Source: Bin5 sp965208965
Lineage (GTDB): Bacteria; Chloroflexota; Anaerolineae; Caldilineales; Caldilineaceae
NCBI GenBank assembly: GCA_965208965.1
Contig: OZ242384.1
Location: forward strand, 4,960,001 to 5,024,000
Direction: 5' to 3'
DNA: 64,000 bases
Shown here in pieces: positions 55,329 through 64,000 of this stretch (positions are counted from its first letter, which is position 1; every line of letters starts with the position of its first letter). Both the position numbers and the translations under genes were made by a program. The notes under the pieces were generated by a model. It saw nothing but the letters and a program-made list of their open reading frames with translations, had not been told where the DNA came from and searched no databases.

Positions 55329-55358
55329 GGGCACCCACCAGGGGTGTCCCTACGGGGG
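55329..55358. repeat. Palindromic element like dispersed intergenic repeats
   Basis: GGGCACCC (55329-55336) and GGGTGTCCC (55342-55350), followed by TACGGGGG, form an imperfect palindrome. It resembles the short GGGCxACC...GGTxGCCCCTACGG repeats that I recall scattered through many bacterial genomes, including Chloroflexota. Only one copy is in the window. Confidence 0.45.
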
Positions 55359-55432
55359 AACGGCAGGTTGCAAGGAGACTTCAACGATTTACACGAGCTT
55401 GAACTGCGGCTGACGGTGCTGCCTGCCATGAG

Positions 55433-56590
55433 TTATGAGTTGGCGGCTCCGACGCGTAGCCAGCGTTCCTCGGGGACCCAGAGCGTAAAGTTGCCGCTGC
55501 CAAGAATGAGCAGAAGAGACGAGAGGACGAGCAGCGTCAGCCCCAGCCAGGCCTGTCCGCCAGAGATGAAGTACAGGTAGGCGGCAGCGTTGACAATACC
55601 GGCGGACGTCCTGGCGCCAATGCCGACCAGGGCCGTCAGGCCTGCGGCGGCGGCGACGGCGGCGATTGGCCAGTTCAGCGAGGCTGGCAGAACCGTGCCT
55701 GATGCGAGAAGGCTCGAGACCAGCTGAGAGACCAGCAGGGCGACGGCGATCCTGAGAACGACGGGCGTCCAGGTGAAAGCAATCAGTTTGAGGCGTGCAC
55801 GCCAGAGGATGTATGCAGGTTGATCAGGCCGCAGCCAGCCGCTCGTGACGAGCCAGTCGCGAACGAAACTGAACGCGACCGCGCCTCCGAAGACTGCGCC
55901 TACCGCGTAGGTAACGGGAGGCTCGAATATTGGCCACAACACGGTGGACAGAAAGATCATCAGCAGGCCGGCCATTATGCGCCGCTGATCGCTGTCGGTC
56001 ATCGGATGGTTGGGAAGCCCCATGCGGGTTCGCAACAGCATACCCCAGACGAAGAGCGGACGCGCAAAGGCTACCAGAAGGAAAATCAGGGGCAACTGTC
56101 CATATTGCACGGCGAGGGCGCTGCCTACGAGAACGCCGAAGCCGTCGAATTCCATGTCCAACGTTTCCCCAAGCCGGGTCACTCTCCCTGATTTACGAGC
56201 CAGATAGCCATCGAAAACATCGGCTATACTCGCCCCTATATAGAGGAGAGCAGGCAGCCAATCCAAGAGGCCGCCGGGCCTTGGCAACAGAAGGAAACCG
56301 GCCATCCACGCGTAGGCTACTCCCCGGTAGATGGTGAGTCTGTTGGCCGGACCCAGATCGGCGTACAGCTCTTGCTGGCCGGGCGGATGATTCTGGTGGA
56401 GGACGCGTCGCAGAAACCAGAATACTGCGGCCACTGTGAGGGCCGAGATCATGAGCCAACGGCGGGCGCTGAAATCGGCGTTAAGGGCGCCAAATCGCAA
56501 CAGAAGCGCACCGAACAGGAGCGTCAGGCTGCATATCAAGGTCAGCCGGCGGCTTTGCTGCTGCAGTTGCGCAACTTTTTCTGCTTCCAT
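55433..56590 (-). CDS. CDP-alcohol phosphatidyltransferase family membrane protein
   Basis: The 385-residue membrane protein carries the full catalytic motif D-x2-D-G-x2-A-R-x8-G-x3-D-x3-D as DVFDGYLARKSGRV and LGETLDMEFD. This motif transfers a phosphatidyl or similar group from a CDP-linked donor to an alcohol. The protein is about twice the usual 200 residues: extra membrane helices lie before and after the core. This longer design is known in uncharacterised homologues. ATG 56590 has AAGGA 6 bases upstream. Its acceptor alcohol is unknown. It is divergent from the glycogen glycosyltransferase gene. Confidence 0.88.
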   Translation of the reverse strand: MEAEKVAQLQQQSRRLTLICSLTLLFGALLLRFGALNADFSARRWLMISALTVAAVFWFLRRVLHQNHPPGQQELYADLGPANRLTIYRGVAYAWMAGFLLLPRPGGLLDWLPALLYIGASIADVFDGYLARKSGRVTRLGETLDMEFDGFGVLVGSALAVQYGQLPLIFLLVAFARPLFVWGMLLRTRMGLPNHPMTDSDQRRIMAGLLMIFLSTVLWPIFEPPVTYAVGAVFGGAVAFSFVRDWLVTSGWLRPDQPAYILWRARLKLIAFTWTPVVLRIAVALLVSQLVSSLLASGTVLPASLNWPIAAVAAAAGLTALVGIGARTSAGIVNAAAYLYFISGGQAWLGLTLLVLSSLLLILGSGNFTLWVPEERWLRVGAANS

Positions 56591-56791
56591 CCATTGTCCT
56601 TTTGCGACTTGCAGGCGGGGACCCGGTCGCCACCTTAGCATAGAATGGGCCTTTGCTCAATTTGAACTGCAGTGGAACTGCAATGGTCTGAGGTCAGAAA
56701 CTGAAGGGGCAGGATGGGGGAGTCTTATTCGCAGGCAGTCGATTTCCTATGCTATGATGGGGGCGAAAACCGGTCACTTCTGGAGGTCCTT

Positions 56792-58672
56792 GTGACGTAT
56801 TCCATCCTGCTTGCCGTCCACGCTACGCATGAAGCTGGCGCGAAAGTTGGCGGCATCGGTTCGGTACTGGACGGAATCCTGAGTACAAAATCATATAACC
56901 AGCAGGTCAGAAGGACGGTCCTGGTCGGGCCGATGTTTGGCTGGGACCCCGTGCAGATGGAGCGGCTGACCGACCCGCTCAACGGCGTACAGATCCGCTA
57001 TAGCAGCCTGCACGGGATACTCTACGATGTCGACGAGGAGGTCCAGCAGGCACTTCGTACGGTTGAGCGGGACTTTCACGTTGGCCTGCTGTACGGGGTG
57101 CGCCGCTTCGGAGATGTGGAGCATGAGATTCTGCTGGTCGATGCCAGCAATCCCCACATGGGGCACGTGGAGAGATTCAGCTACTTTCTATGGGAAAACT
57201 ACGGAGTCGAGAGCTTTCGCTACAACCATGACTTCGAGTACAACCTCTATATGTCGATCGCCCAGCCGCTTTTTGCCGGTCTCAAGGCGCTGAGGATTGA
57301 CGAGGGTCTTGCGCCGCACGAGCGGGTGATCATCGCCCACGAATGGCTGGGACTTCCGGTCGCGTTTGCGGCGCAGTTGAATGAGCCGGAGCAATGGCGC
57401 ACAGTCTTTTATGCTCATGAGGTGGCAACGGCCCGGTTGCTGGTGGAGAGCCACGCAGGTCACGATACGCGCTTCTACAACGCGCTCTTGCGCGCACGCG
57501 AATCCCACTTGCCGCTGGATACGGTTTTTGGCGAGCAGTCCTCCTACTTCAAACACGCCATTGTGCGCCAGGCGATCCATTGCGATGCCATATTTGCCGT
57601 CAGTGACACCGTCCGAGAGGAGCTGCGATTCCTGGGCGGGCCTTTCGCCAACTGCAGGATCGATCTTGTCTACAACGGTATCCGGTCGGAGAAGATCAAG
57701 GTGTCGGACCTCCTGGACTCCAAGCGCCGGTTACAGGAGTACTGCAGCAAGTTACTTGGATTCAAGCCGGATTACGTCTTTACGCACGTAGCGCGGATGG
57801 TGCTGTCCAAGGCACTGTGGCGAGACGTGCGGGTAGCGAGCCATCTGGACAGACTGCTGGCGTCATCCGGGAAGACGGCGGTGAACTTTGTGCTTGCCAC
57901 CAGTGAACCGGCCGGCCGCCAGCCGGAGCAGGTTGAGAGCTGGGAGACCTTGTATGGGTGGCCGGTGGGCCATCGGGGTGACAACGGCGACTTGATTGGA
58001 GAGGAGGCGCCGTTCTTCTTCGACGACGTTGAGCCCTTTAATCATTTGGCCAGCAACAGTAAGATCGTCTTGGTGAACCAGTTCGGTTGGAGCCGGGACC
58101 GATGCGGCAGGCGTATGCCTGCGGACATGACGTTCAGCGACATCCGCCGCGGCAGCGACCTTGAGTTCGGACAGAGCATCTATGAACCCTTTGGGATATC
58201 GCAGATCGAACCTGTCCAGTTCGGCGCCATCTCCTGCGTGAGCAGTGTGTGCGGTTTGATCGGCTTTGTGCAGCAGGCAGCGAGCGAGCTCGTCGAGCAA
58301 GGCGAATTGGCGGCAGGCGAGCGGAACGGGCGCGGCGGTGGTCGAACCACCCTGCCTGGCGGCGGCGCCCTCGGCAGCGCTTTTTCCGCCAGGACTTTCC
58401 CACTGGTGGTCGCGGACTATGTCGGATTGCCGGAAGGACAGGCGCCCGGGACGCCGCGCGATGCGCTGGACATTGACGGGGCCATTCGGGGAGGCATCGA
58501 GGCGGAAAATTCAGAAAGCACTGCGAGGCAGATTTTTGAACGCCTTCCCAGCAGCCGCAGCAAAAAGACCGAACTGCGCCGGCAGGGAAGCGCGCTGGCA
58601 GGCAGGATGAGCTGGGAAACGGTTGTGGAGGCCAGCTTTTTGCCTGGAATTGCAAGAATCTGTAAGGAGTAG
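56792..58672 (+). CDS. Glycogen/starch synthase-like glycosyltransferase
   Basis: The 626-residue protein begins YSILLAVHATHEAGAKVGGIG, a GT5-type N-terminus with the Lys-x-Gly-Gly motif that binds ADP-glucose. Further marks are IIAHEWLGLPVAFAAQL, VYNGIR, and the C-terminal YEPFGISQIEPVQFGAISCVSS with the E-x7-E motif. The glucose donor and acceptor are inferred; glycogen fits because a branching enzyme gene follows 140 bases on. GTG 56792 has GGAGG 5 bases upstream; the open frame to 56714 adds a Glu/Tyr stretch of no clear homology. No glgC is present. Confidence 0.85.
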   Translation: MTYSILLAVHATHEAGAKVGGIGSVLDGILSTKSYNQQVRRTVLVGPMFGWDPVQMERLTDPLNGVQIRYSSLHGILYDVDEEVQQALRTVERDFHVGLLYGVRRFGDVEHEILLVDASNPHMGHVERFSYFLWENYGVESFRYNHDFEYNLYMSIAQPLFAGLKALRIDEGLAPHERVIIAHEWLGLPVAFAAQLNEPEQWRTVFYAHEVATARLLVESHAGHDTRFYNALLRARESHLPLDTVFGEQSSYFKHAIVRQAIHCDAIFAVSDTVREELRFLGGPFANCRIDLVYNGIRSEKIKVSDLLDSKRRLQEYCSKLLGFKPDYVFTHVARMVLSKALWRDVRVASHLDRLLASSGKTAVNFVLATSEPAGRQPEQVESWETLYGWPVGHRGDNGDLIGEEAPFFFDDVEPFNHLASNSKIVLVNQFGWSRDRCGRRMPADMTFSDIRRGSDLEFGQSIYEPFGISQIEPVQFGAISCVSSVCGLIGFVQQAASELVEQGELAAGERNGRGGGRTTLPGGGALGSAFSARTFPLVVADYVGLPEGQAPGTPRDALDIDGAIRGGIEAENSESTARQIFERLPSSRSKKTELRRQGSALAGRMSWETVVEASFLPGIARICKE

Positions 58673-58811
58673 AGCCCGTCTCTCCGGTAAGAGTTACGGA
58701 TGTGAAGGCGCCGCCCGGCTTAGACGCACGAAGCTCGAAAGTGCATCCACAAGAGCTGGACGCCGTCCGCTTGCCGGAACACCCAGGACTGGGAGAGAAG
58801 GACGCAATCCA

Positions 58812-60764
58812 TTGATCGGTTCGTGGTTTACGGATGACGAAGCTTTCCTGTTTGGAGAGGGTAACTTCCTCTATTGCTACCGCAAGTTCGGCGCCCATTT
58901 CCGCACGGTGGAGGGCGTCAACGGCGTGCAGTTTGCGGTCTGGGCGCCAAATGCGCAGGGCGTGAGCGTTATTGGGCCCTTCAACGAGTGGAATCCGCTT
59001 CTCCACCCGATGGACGCCCACCGGGAGGGAATCTGGGAGCTGTTCATCCCCTCATCGCCGATGCCATCCCACAATGGCACGCCCAGCGCCGGTTTGGAGG
59101 CCGGCAGCGAATATAAATTCTCCATCCAGCTCCCGCTGGTGGACTTTCGGATCGACAAGTCGGACCCGTACGGCTTTTATGCGGAGTATCCGCCTGGAAC
59201 CGCTTCCAGAATCTGGCCCATGGACAGCTATCCGTGGGGCGATGAAGAGTGGGTCCAAAATCGCTCCTGCAGACAGGCCCTGGACCAACCCCTGAACATT
59301 TACGAAGTTCATCTCAGCAGCTGGCGGCGAAACCCCGAAGACAACCGAGTACTGGGATACCGGCAACTGGCGCGCCAACTGGTTGACTATGTGAAGGAGA
59401 TGGGCTACACGCACATCGAACTCATGCCGGTAACCGAACACCCTTTTGAAGGCTCCTGGGGCTACCAGAGCACAGGGTATTTCGCGCCGACCTGCCGCTT
59501 CGGGACACCGGACGATTTCAAATATTTCGTAGACCACTGCCATAAGAATCAGATCGGCGTGATTCTGGACTGGGTACCGGCCCACTTTCCCAAGGATGCC
59601 CACGGACTGGCTTACTTTGACGGTGCAGCGTTGTATGAATATGAAGACCCGCGGCGCGGCGACCATCCCGACTGGGGCACGAAGATCTTTGACTACGGGC
59701 GCAATGAGGTTCGCAACTTCCTCGTTGCCAGCGCTCTCTTCTGGGCGGAGGAGTACCACATTGACGGGCTGCGCGTGGATGCTGTAGCTTCGATGCTCTA
59801 CCTGGACTACAGCAGAGAGGAGGCTGAGTGGATTCCCAACCAGCACGGCGGCCATGAAAACCTGGACGCAATCTCGCTGCTGCGCAAGACAAACGAAGTG
59901 TTGCACGAGCGGGCGCCGGGCGTTTTGACAATCGCGGAGGAGAGCAGCATCTGGCCGTTGGTCTCACGTCCCGCCGACGCCGGCGGCCTGGGGTTCGACT
60001 ACAAGTGGAATATGGGCTGGATGAATGACACGCTGAATTTCTTCGAGATGGACCCCCTGTTCAGGCGCTACAACCATCACCTGATCACCTACAGCCTCAG
60101 CTACGCATTCAGCGAGAATTTCATCCTCCCGCTGAGCCACGACGAGGTCGTTCATCTGAAGGGGTCGATGCTTGAAAAGATGCCGGGCGATCTGTGGCAG
60201 AAGTTCGCCCACTTGCGGCTCCTTTACGGCTTCATGAACGCTCATCCGGGCAAGAAACTGCTCTTTATGGGTGGTGAGTTCGGCCAGTGGCGGGAGTGGA
60301 CCGAGGTCTTCAGTCTTGACTGGCATCTGCTGGAGCGAGAGGAACATCGCGCATTGCAGCGTTTTGTGCGAGATAGCAATCGCCTCTACTGCTGGGAGAA
60401 GGCACTGCACCAGTCGGACGCAAGCTGGGGGGGATTTCAGTGGATCGATTACCAGGACGTGGACCATTCGATCACCAGTTTCGTGCGCAGCGACGCGGAG
60501 GGTGAGAACTGTATCGTCGTCGTCTGCAACTTTACACCGGTCACGCGGCACGGTTATCGCGTCGGCCTGCCGGGTCCTGGAGCCTACCACCAGCTCTTGA
60601 ACAGTGACTGGAAGATTTACGGCGGCAGCGGCGTAGACAACCCTTTCCCCCTGCAGGCCGAAGAGATTCCCTGGCAGGGCGCCTCCTGGTCTACGTTGAT
60701 GGAGTTGCCACCGCTGGGGGTGCTCTACTGGAAGTTGGGCGCAGGCGCAAACGGTAAGGGGTGA
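58812..60764 (+). CDS. glgB: 1,4-alpha-glucan branching enzyme
   Basis: The 650-residue GH13 enzyme makes alpha-1,6 branches in glycogen. The N-terminal CBM48-like region is FGAHFRTVEGVNGVQFAVWAPNAQ. The barrel has EVHLSSWRR, ELMPVTEHPFEGSWGYQ, nucleophile D323 in GLRVDAVAS, acid E376 in LTIAEESS and transition-state stabiliser D444 in LSHDEVVHLKGSML. MGGEFGQWREW is typical GlgB. The frame is open to 58623 without a convincing start; TTG 58812 matches family length and has AGAAGGA about 10 bases upstream. It forms a unit with the glycosyltransferase. Confidence 0.93.
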   Translation: MIGSWFTDDEAFLFGEGNFLYCYRKFGAHFRTVEGVNGVQFAVWAPNAQGVSVIGPFNEWNPLLHPMDAHREGIWELFIPSSPMPSHNGTPSAGLEAGSEYKFSIQLPLVDFRIDKSDPYGFYAEYPPGTASRIWPMDSYPWGDEEWVQNRSCRQALDQPLNIYEVHLSSWRRNPEDNRVLGYRQLARQLVDYVKEMGYTHIELMPVTEHPFEGSWGYQSTGYFAPTCRFGTPDDFKYFVDHCHKNQIGVILDWVPAHFPKDAHGLAYFDGAALYEYEDPRRGDHPDWGTKIFDYGRNEVRNFLVASALFWAEEYHIDGLRVDAVASMLYLDYSREEAEWIPNQHGGHENLDAISLLRKTNEVLHERAPGVLTIAEESSIWPLVSRPADAGGLGFDYKWNMGWMNDTLNFFEMDPLFRRYNHHLITYSLSYAFSENFILPLSHDEVVHLKGSMLEKMPGDLWQKFAHLRLLYGFMNAHPGKKLLFMGGEFGQWREWTEVFSLDWHLLEREEHRALQRFVRDSNRLYCWEKALHQSDASWGGFQWIDYQDVDHSITSFVRSDAEGENCIVVVCNFTPVTRHGYRVGLPGPGAYHQLLNSDWKIYGGSGVDNPFPLQAEEIPWQGASWSTLMELPPLGVLYWKLGAGANGKG

Positions 60765-60770
60765 GACGTT

Positions 60771-62024
60771 GTGAAGATCAGGGACATCGGGGCCGACCGG
60801 GAGGCGTTCGAGTCACCGTCGATAGGCGGCCTTGCCGGCCTGACCGCTCGGACCGTATTCGGAGCGGTAACGGCGCCTCCCAGTCCCAGTTTCGCTCTCA
60901 CCTGCCGGGATGGACTGATCGGCAGCTGGCAGAGCGAGAGAGAACGTTTGGACGCGCCATTTCTGGACGCAAGCGGCTGCACGCTGCTGCCCGGTTTCAT
61001 TGACGTTCACATTCACGGCAGCGCCGGCGGCGATGTAATGGACGCTTCGCCCGAGAGCCTGGAAAAGATGAGCCGTTTCCTGGTCCGGCACGGCATTACC
61101 GGATTCTACGCGACCACGGTTACGGCGTCGCGACCGGCTACGCTGGCAGCGGTCGAAAACGCGGCCCGGCATATAGAAGCGTCACTGTCGGAAAACGGTG
61201 AGAACGGGCCCGCAGGCGCGCGCGTGCTCGGTATTCACCTGGAGGGGCCGTTCCTCAGCCCGGAATTTCCCGGCGCGCAGAACCCGGCCTTCATACGGCC
61301 CGCTTCCCTTGAGGAGTTTGAAGAGCTGCTGGCCGCGGGTCCCGTGCGAATGATCACGCTGGCGCCGGAAGAGCCGGGTGCAGACGCCCTGATCGAGATG
61401 GCGCTTGGGGCCGGTGTGCGGGTTGTACTGGGGCACACGGCCGCGACATTCGAAGAGGCTTCAGCGGCCATTGACGCAGGGGTTTCGCAGGCCACGCATA
61501 CGTACAATGCAATGACCGGCCTCCACCACCGCCGGCCGGGCGCGCTGGGCGCGACATTAAGCGACGACAGAATTCAAGCTCAGCTGATCGCGGACGGGAT
61601 CCACGTCCATCCGGCGGCTATGCGAATACTTGGGCGCTGCAAGGGGCCGACGCGGACGCTTCTGATCAGCGACGCCATTGGGGCCGCGGGCATGCCGGAA
61701 GGCCGGTATGAAATGGGCCGGCTGCCGGTCATCGTCAAGGAGGGGGCCTGCAGGCTGGAAGACGGGACCCTCGCCGGATCGGTATTGACACTGGATGCGG
61801 CGCTGAGAAACTTCATGTCAGCCACGGGCTGGCCGCTTGTGCAGGCGTGGCCGACGACCAGTCTCTCCCAGGCCCAGGCGATGGGTATCGACAGAGAGGT
61901 GGGGCGGATTCGGAAAGGCGCCCGCGCCGATCTGACGTTGCTGGACGGGGAGGCGCAGGTTGTTGCCACGGTGGTTGGCGGGCGGCTCGCTTACCTGCGG
62001 GACAGCTGGCGGCTTCGAGACTGA
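60771..62024 (+). CDS. nagA: N-acetylglucosamine-6-phosphate deacetylase
   Basis: The 417-residue amidohydrolase removes acetate from GlcNAc-6-phosphate. The metal and substrate sites are visible: HIH in DVHIHGSAGGD, E in HLEGPFLSPE, H in VLGHTAATFEEA, the pair of THTYNAM, and the catalytic Asp in LISDAIGAAG. The N-terminal 50 residues are atypical. GTG 60771 lies six bases after the glgB stop, so it is likely in the same transcript. It would recycle amino sugar from cell wall or chitin-like material into central metabolism. Confidence 0.92.
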   Translation: MKIRDIGADREAFESPSIGGLAGLTARTVFGAVTAPPSPSFALTCRDGLIGSWQSERERLDAPFLDASGCTLLPGFIDVHIHGSAGGDVMDASPESLEKMSRFLVRHGITGFYATTVTASRPATLAAVENAARHIEASLSENGENGPAGARVLGIHLEGPFLSPEFPGAQNPAFIRPASLEEFEELLAAGPVRMITLAPEEPGADALIEMALGAGVRVVLGHTAATFEEASAAIDAGVSQATHTYNAMTGLHHRRPGALGATLSDDRIQAQLIADGIHVHPAAMRILGRCKGPTRTLLISDAIGAAGMPEGRYEMGRLPVIVKEGACRLEDGTLAGSVLTLDAALRNFMSATGWPLVQAWPTTSLSQAQAMGIDREVGRIRKGARADLTLLDGEAQVVATVVGGRLAYLRDSWRLRD

Positions 62025-62029
62025 GACGG

Positions 62030-62983
62030 TTACGGTTGCGCGCCTATTTGCGTAACCAGGATCCCAGCAGCGCCGCCTGCCAGAAGCGCTTCCTGAACAG
62101 TCTCAATCTTTTTCCTCTCCACAAAGGCAATCAGGTTGCCGCCGCGGCCTGCGCCGCTGAGCTTGGCGCCGGCCGCCCCTGCCTCTTCCGCGATCGCGAT
62201 CAGCCGATCAAGTTCCCCAGAGCTAACGTCCAGCTTTCGAAGGAGACGATGATTCTCCTGCATTAGTGGTCCCAGCGCGTCGACATTGCCCGATTCGATG
62301 GCCTGCCGCGCGGTTTCGGCTATTTTGCCTATGCCGTCGAAAATCGCTTCGTAACGCTCCTTGTCCCGTTCCCAGGCGCGGCGTACGTCAGATACAACTG
62401 CGGCGGTCGAACTGGCGATTCCGGTGTCGGCGATGACCAGGTGAAATGGGCGGGCGATCTCGAATCGCTGCGGAGGACGACCCCGCACAAACCGGACGGG
62501 CTGCCGGTATACGACGACGGTATTGTCGATGCCGCTTGGGTTGGCATGGTGCAGTTTCTCAACGGCGTAGACGATCCGGTTGACGGTCCCGGCATCTGGC
62601 TGGCGGTGGGCGGGAAGCTTGCAGTGGGTGAAGACGGCTTTCACGAGGGCGGCACTAACGGCTGCGCCACTGCCCATCCCGCCGGCAATGGGAATGTCGC
62701 TGCGTACTGTGATCCGCCAATCCAGTTCTTCTGAGATACCGGCCTCTTCGATTGCCAGGCGGACGGCGAGAGCCAGAGGGTCTTCTTGTGGCGTTGCAAG
62801 CTGAACGAGGGCGCCGATGTCGGGCGCTGCGATCGTGCAGCCCGATCCAGCGGGCGCGTCCGTGATTGTGGCGGTTGCTTTCACTTTCGCCACGGGAACG
62901 GCGATGGCCGCCCTTCCGTAGACGACGGCGTGTTCGCCGAAGAGAATGGCCTTTCCCGGGGCGCTTGCCGTGGAAGTTGTCAT
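62030..62983 (-). CDS. mvk: Mevalonate kinase
   Basis: The 317-residue GHMP kinase phosphorylates mevalonate in the mevalonate route to isoprenoids. Marks are SAPGKAILFGEHAVVYGR (motif 1), DIPIAGGMGSGAAVSAAL (motif 2, ATP loop), HHANPSGIDNTVVVY and KLSGAGRGGNLIAFV (motif 3). ATG 62983 starts 2-3 bases past the stop of the diesterase gene, so the two are co-transcribed. The frame to 63034 lies inside that gene and is rejected. No other mevalonate pathway gene is in the window. Confidence 0.94.
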   Translation of the reverse strand: MTTSTASAPGKAILFGEHAVVYGRAAIAVPVAKVKATATITDAPAGSGCTIAAPDIGALVQLATPQEDPLALAVRLAIEEAGISEELDWRITVRSDIPIAGGMGSGAAVSAALVKAVFTHCKLPAHRQPDAGTVNRIVYAVEKLHHANPSGIDNTVVVYRQPVRFVRGRPPQRFEIARPFHLVIADTGIASSTAAVVSDVRRAWERDKERYEAIFDGIGKIAETARQAIESGNVDALGPLMQENHRLLRKLDVSSGELDRLIAIAEEAGAAGAKLSGAGRGGNLIAFVERKKIETVQEALLAGGAAGILVTQIGAQP

Positions 62984-62987
62984 GCGG

Positions 62988-63821
62988 TCAGGCGGCGGGA
63001 GGGAGCTGCGCTGTTCCGGCCGGCGACAGCTCACGGCGGACCACGTCGGGCAGATCCGTGATGATTGCGTCCACCCCCAGGCCGGCCAGCCTCCGAGCCT
63101 CTGCCGCGTTATTGACGGTCCAGGCGTTTACGAGCTGGCCATTACTGCGGGCATTTGCGACCAATTGGGCGTCGATTGAGGCGAAGTGAGGATGGAGGGC
63201 ATTCGGTGCGATTCCCCGGCCAAGCATTGGTCGCGCAAGATGGAGAATGAGATGTCTGAGCGGGAGGTTGCGGACTTTCTGCATCAGACTTCCCGTTTCC
63301 CCGCCTTGGCGCGGCGGCTTGCTGAAGTAAAGCAGTCCGAGGGCTATTGAGGGATCCAGCTGCCGCATTTTGCGGAGAGACATGGGATTGAAGCTGGAGA
63401 CGATAACCTGCTCTTTGAGCCCTCGCCGTTTAATCAAGCGAGCCAAGGGTTCTGCTTCGCGGCCTCCGTTCCAGTCCATGTTCTTGATCTCTACATTGAC
63501 AATGCAGCGATCTTCCACCAGATCGAAAACCTGCTCCAAGGTAGGAATCGGTGTGCACGAAAACGCATCGTCAAAGCGGATTCCGGCATCGACTGAGGCA
63601 AGCTGGGCCAGCGTGTGTGTGCGAAGGGGGCCGGCGCCGGTGGTTGTGCGTTCGAGCCTGAAGTCGTGCAGGACGACCAGTGCGCCGTCGGCAGTGGCCT
63701 GCACATCGAGTTCGATGCCGTCGACGCCCAACTCAAGCGCCTTTTCAAACGCTGGAAGTGTATTCTCCGGCGCGACGGCATTGGCGCCGCGGTGGGCGAA
63801 GATCTGCGGCAGTTTTGTCAC
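62988..63821 (-). CDS. Glycerophosphodiester phosphodiesterase
   Basis: The 277-residue enzyme splits glycerophosphodiesters into an alcohol and glycerol-3-phosphate. It has AHRGANAVAPENTLPAF with the catalytic His-Arg, GVDGIELDVQATADGALVVLHD with the metal residues, IVNVEIK and AWTVNNAAEARRL. It is cytoplasmic, having no signal peptide. The GTG at 63821 has TGGAGAG upstream. It forms an operon with mevalonate kinase, which lies immediately downstream. Glycerol-3-phosphate recycling is its likely role. Confidence 0.92.
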   Translation of the reverse strand: MTKLPQIFAHRGANAVAPENTLPAFEKALELGVDGIELDVQATADGALVVLHDFRLERTTTGAGPLRTHTLAQLASVDAGIRFDDAFSCTPIPTLEQVFDLVEDRCIVNVEIKNMDWNGGREAEPLARLIKRRGLKEQVIVSSFNPMSLRKMRQLDPSIALGLLYFSKPPRQGGETGSLMQKVRNLPLRHLILHLARPMLGRGIAPNALHPHFASIDAQLVANARSNGQLVNAWTVNNAAEARRLAGLGVDAIITDLPDVVRRELSPAGTAQLPPAA

Positions 63822-64000
63822 GACTCTCCAGTGGCGGGACTGGCTTCCCAGACGGACAGTGCGTCGGTTTGCAGGCTTCTACGCGTTCAGTGCTGCGAGC
63901 GGTGCTGCGATACCTGTTCGCTTGCCCGCTGACCGGCAGCAGCTCCCCCTCTGCTGCGAAGGGGTTCGCGGCAGGGCTCAACCCTGCAAAATGAACATCC

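Noticed and set aside
63822..64000. Search for a further gene at the right edge
   Set aside because: Short frames on both strands have no start signal or family features; only the upstream region of the diesterase gene is visible.

Overview
The window looks like a chromosomal stretch of a GC-rich, probably free-living or host-associated bacterium. The best guess is the phylum Chloroflexota (Anaerolineae or Caldilineae type). The guess rests on the gene mix and protein style: a CIRCE-controlled groESL pair, a large alpha-2-macroglobulin lipoprotein, an O-antigen-ligase/TPR membrane protein without lipid A genes, mevalonate kinase, a DHH-CBS-CCA nucleotidyltransferase fusion, PspC proteins, and many enolase-superfamily, Gfo/Idh/MocA and amidohydrolase enzymes. 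Promoters fit the sigma-70 consensus well. No phylogenetic marker was searched, so the taxonomic call is inference.

Layout. 1-2530: tail of a TPR protein, then the groES-groEL heat-shock operon with promoter, perfect CIRCE operator and terminator. 2540-9110: an accessory block with an AT-rich orphan gene, a NYN/OST-HTH nuclease-like protein, a Uma2 nuclease-fold protein, a single-chain Type IIG/ISP-like restriction-modification enzyme, a higBA locus whose toxin gene has lost its middle, and an FmdE-like zinc protein. 9110-9620: a divergent control region with tandem and inverted repeats. 9620-13680: mnmA, two small membrane proteins and two overlapping GNAT genes. 13740-16780 (minus): glycosyltransferase, RmlD-like reductase and a YheT-type hydrolase. 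17000-27290 (plus): alpha-oxoamine synthase, a protein of a conserved uncharacterised family, 8-oxoguanine-deaminase-like amidohydrolase, the DHH-CBS-CCA fusion, galactonate-dehydratase-like enzyme, coaBC and a nucleotidyltransferase-fold protein.

27330-44840 (minus): an envelope block with a 2073-residue alpha-2-macroglobulin lipoprotein, a VTT membrane protein, a cyclophilin lipoprotein, a WecA/TagO-type sugar-phosphate transferase and an O-antigen ligase/TPR protein. It is followed by a UvrD-type helicase, a small orphan and a ThDP enzyme. A 1.2 kb non-coding region with divergent extended -10 promoters separates the ThDP gene from a Gfo/Idh/MocA oxidoreductase (plus). 47330-51060: PspC and YtxH-like proteins, then mutM, a membrane anti-sigma candidate and an ECF sigma factor on the minus strand. 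51212-51469: a tRNA-Leu(CAA) unit with promoter and terminator. 51800-56590: a membrane protein with four cyclic-nucleotide-binding-like domains, a D-threonine-aldolase-like enzyme, a small membrane protein and a CDP-alcohol phosphatidyltransferase. 56790-62024 (plus): glycogen-type glycosyltransferase, branching enzyme glgB and nagA. 62030-63821 (minus): mevalonate kinase and glycerophosphodiester phosphodiesterase.

How it fits together. Most of the window is housekeeping and metabolism. The best places for new biology are the 2.5-9.1 kb block with its internally deleted HigB, the repeat cluster at 9444-9515, the thioester-less alpha-2-macroglobulin, the four-domain cNMP-fold membrane protein, and the anti-sigma candidate without zinc ligands. 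No CRISPR array, insertion sequence, integrase or prophage gene was seen.
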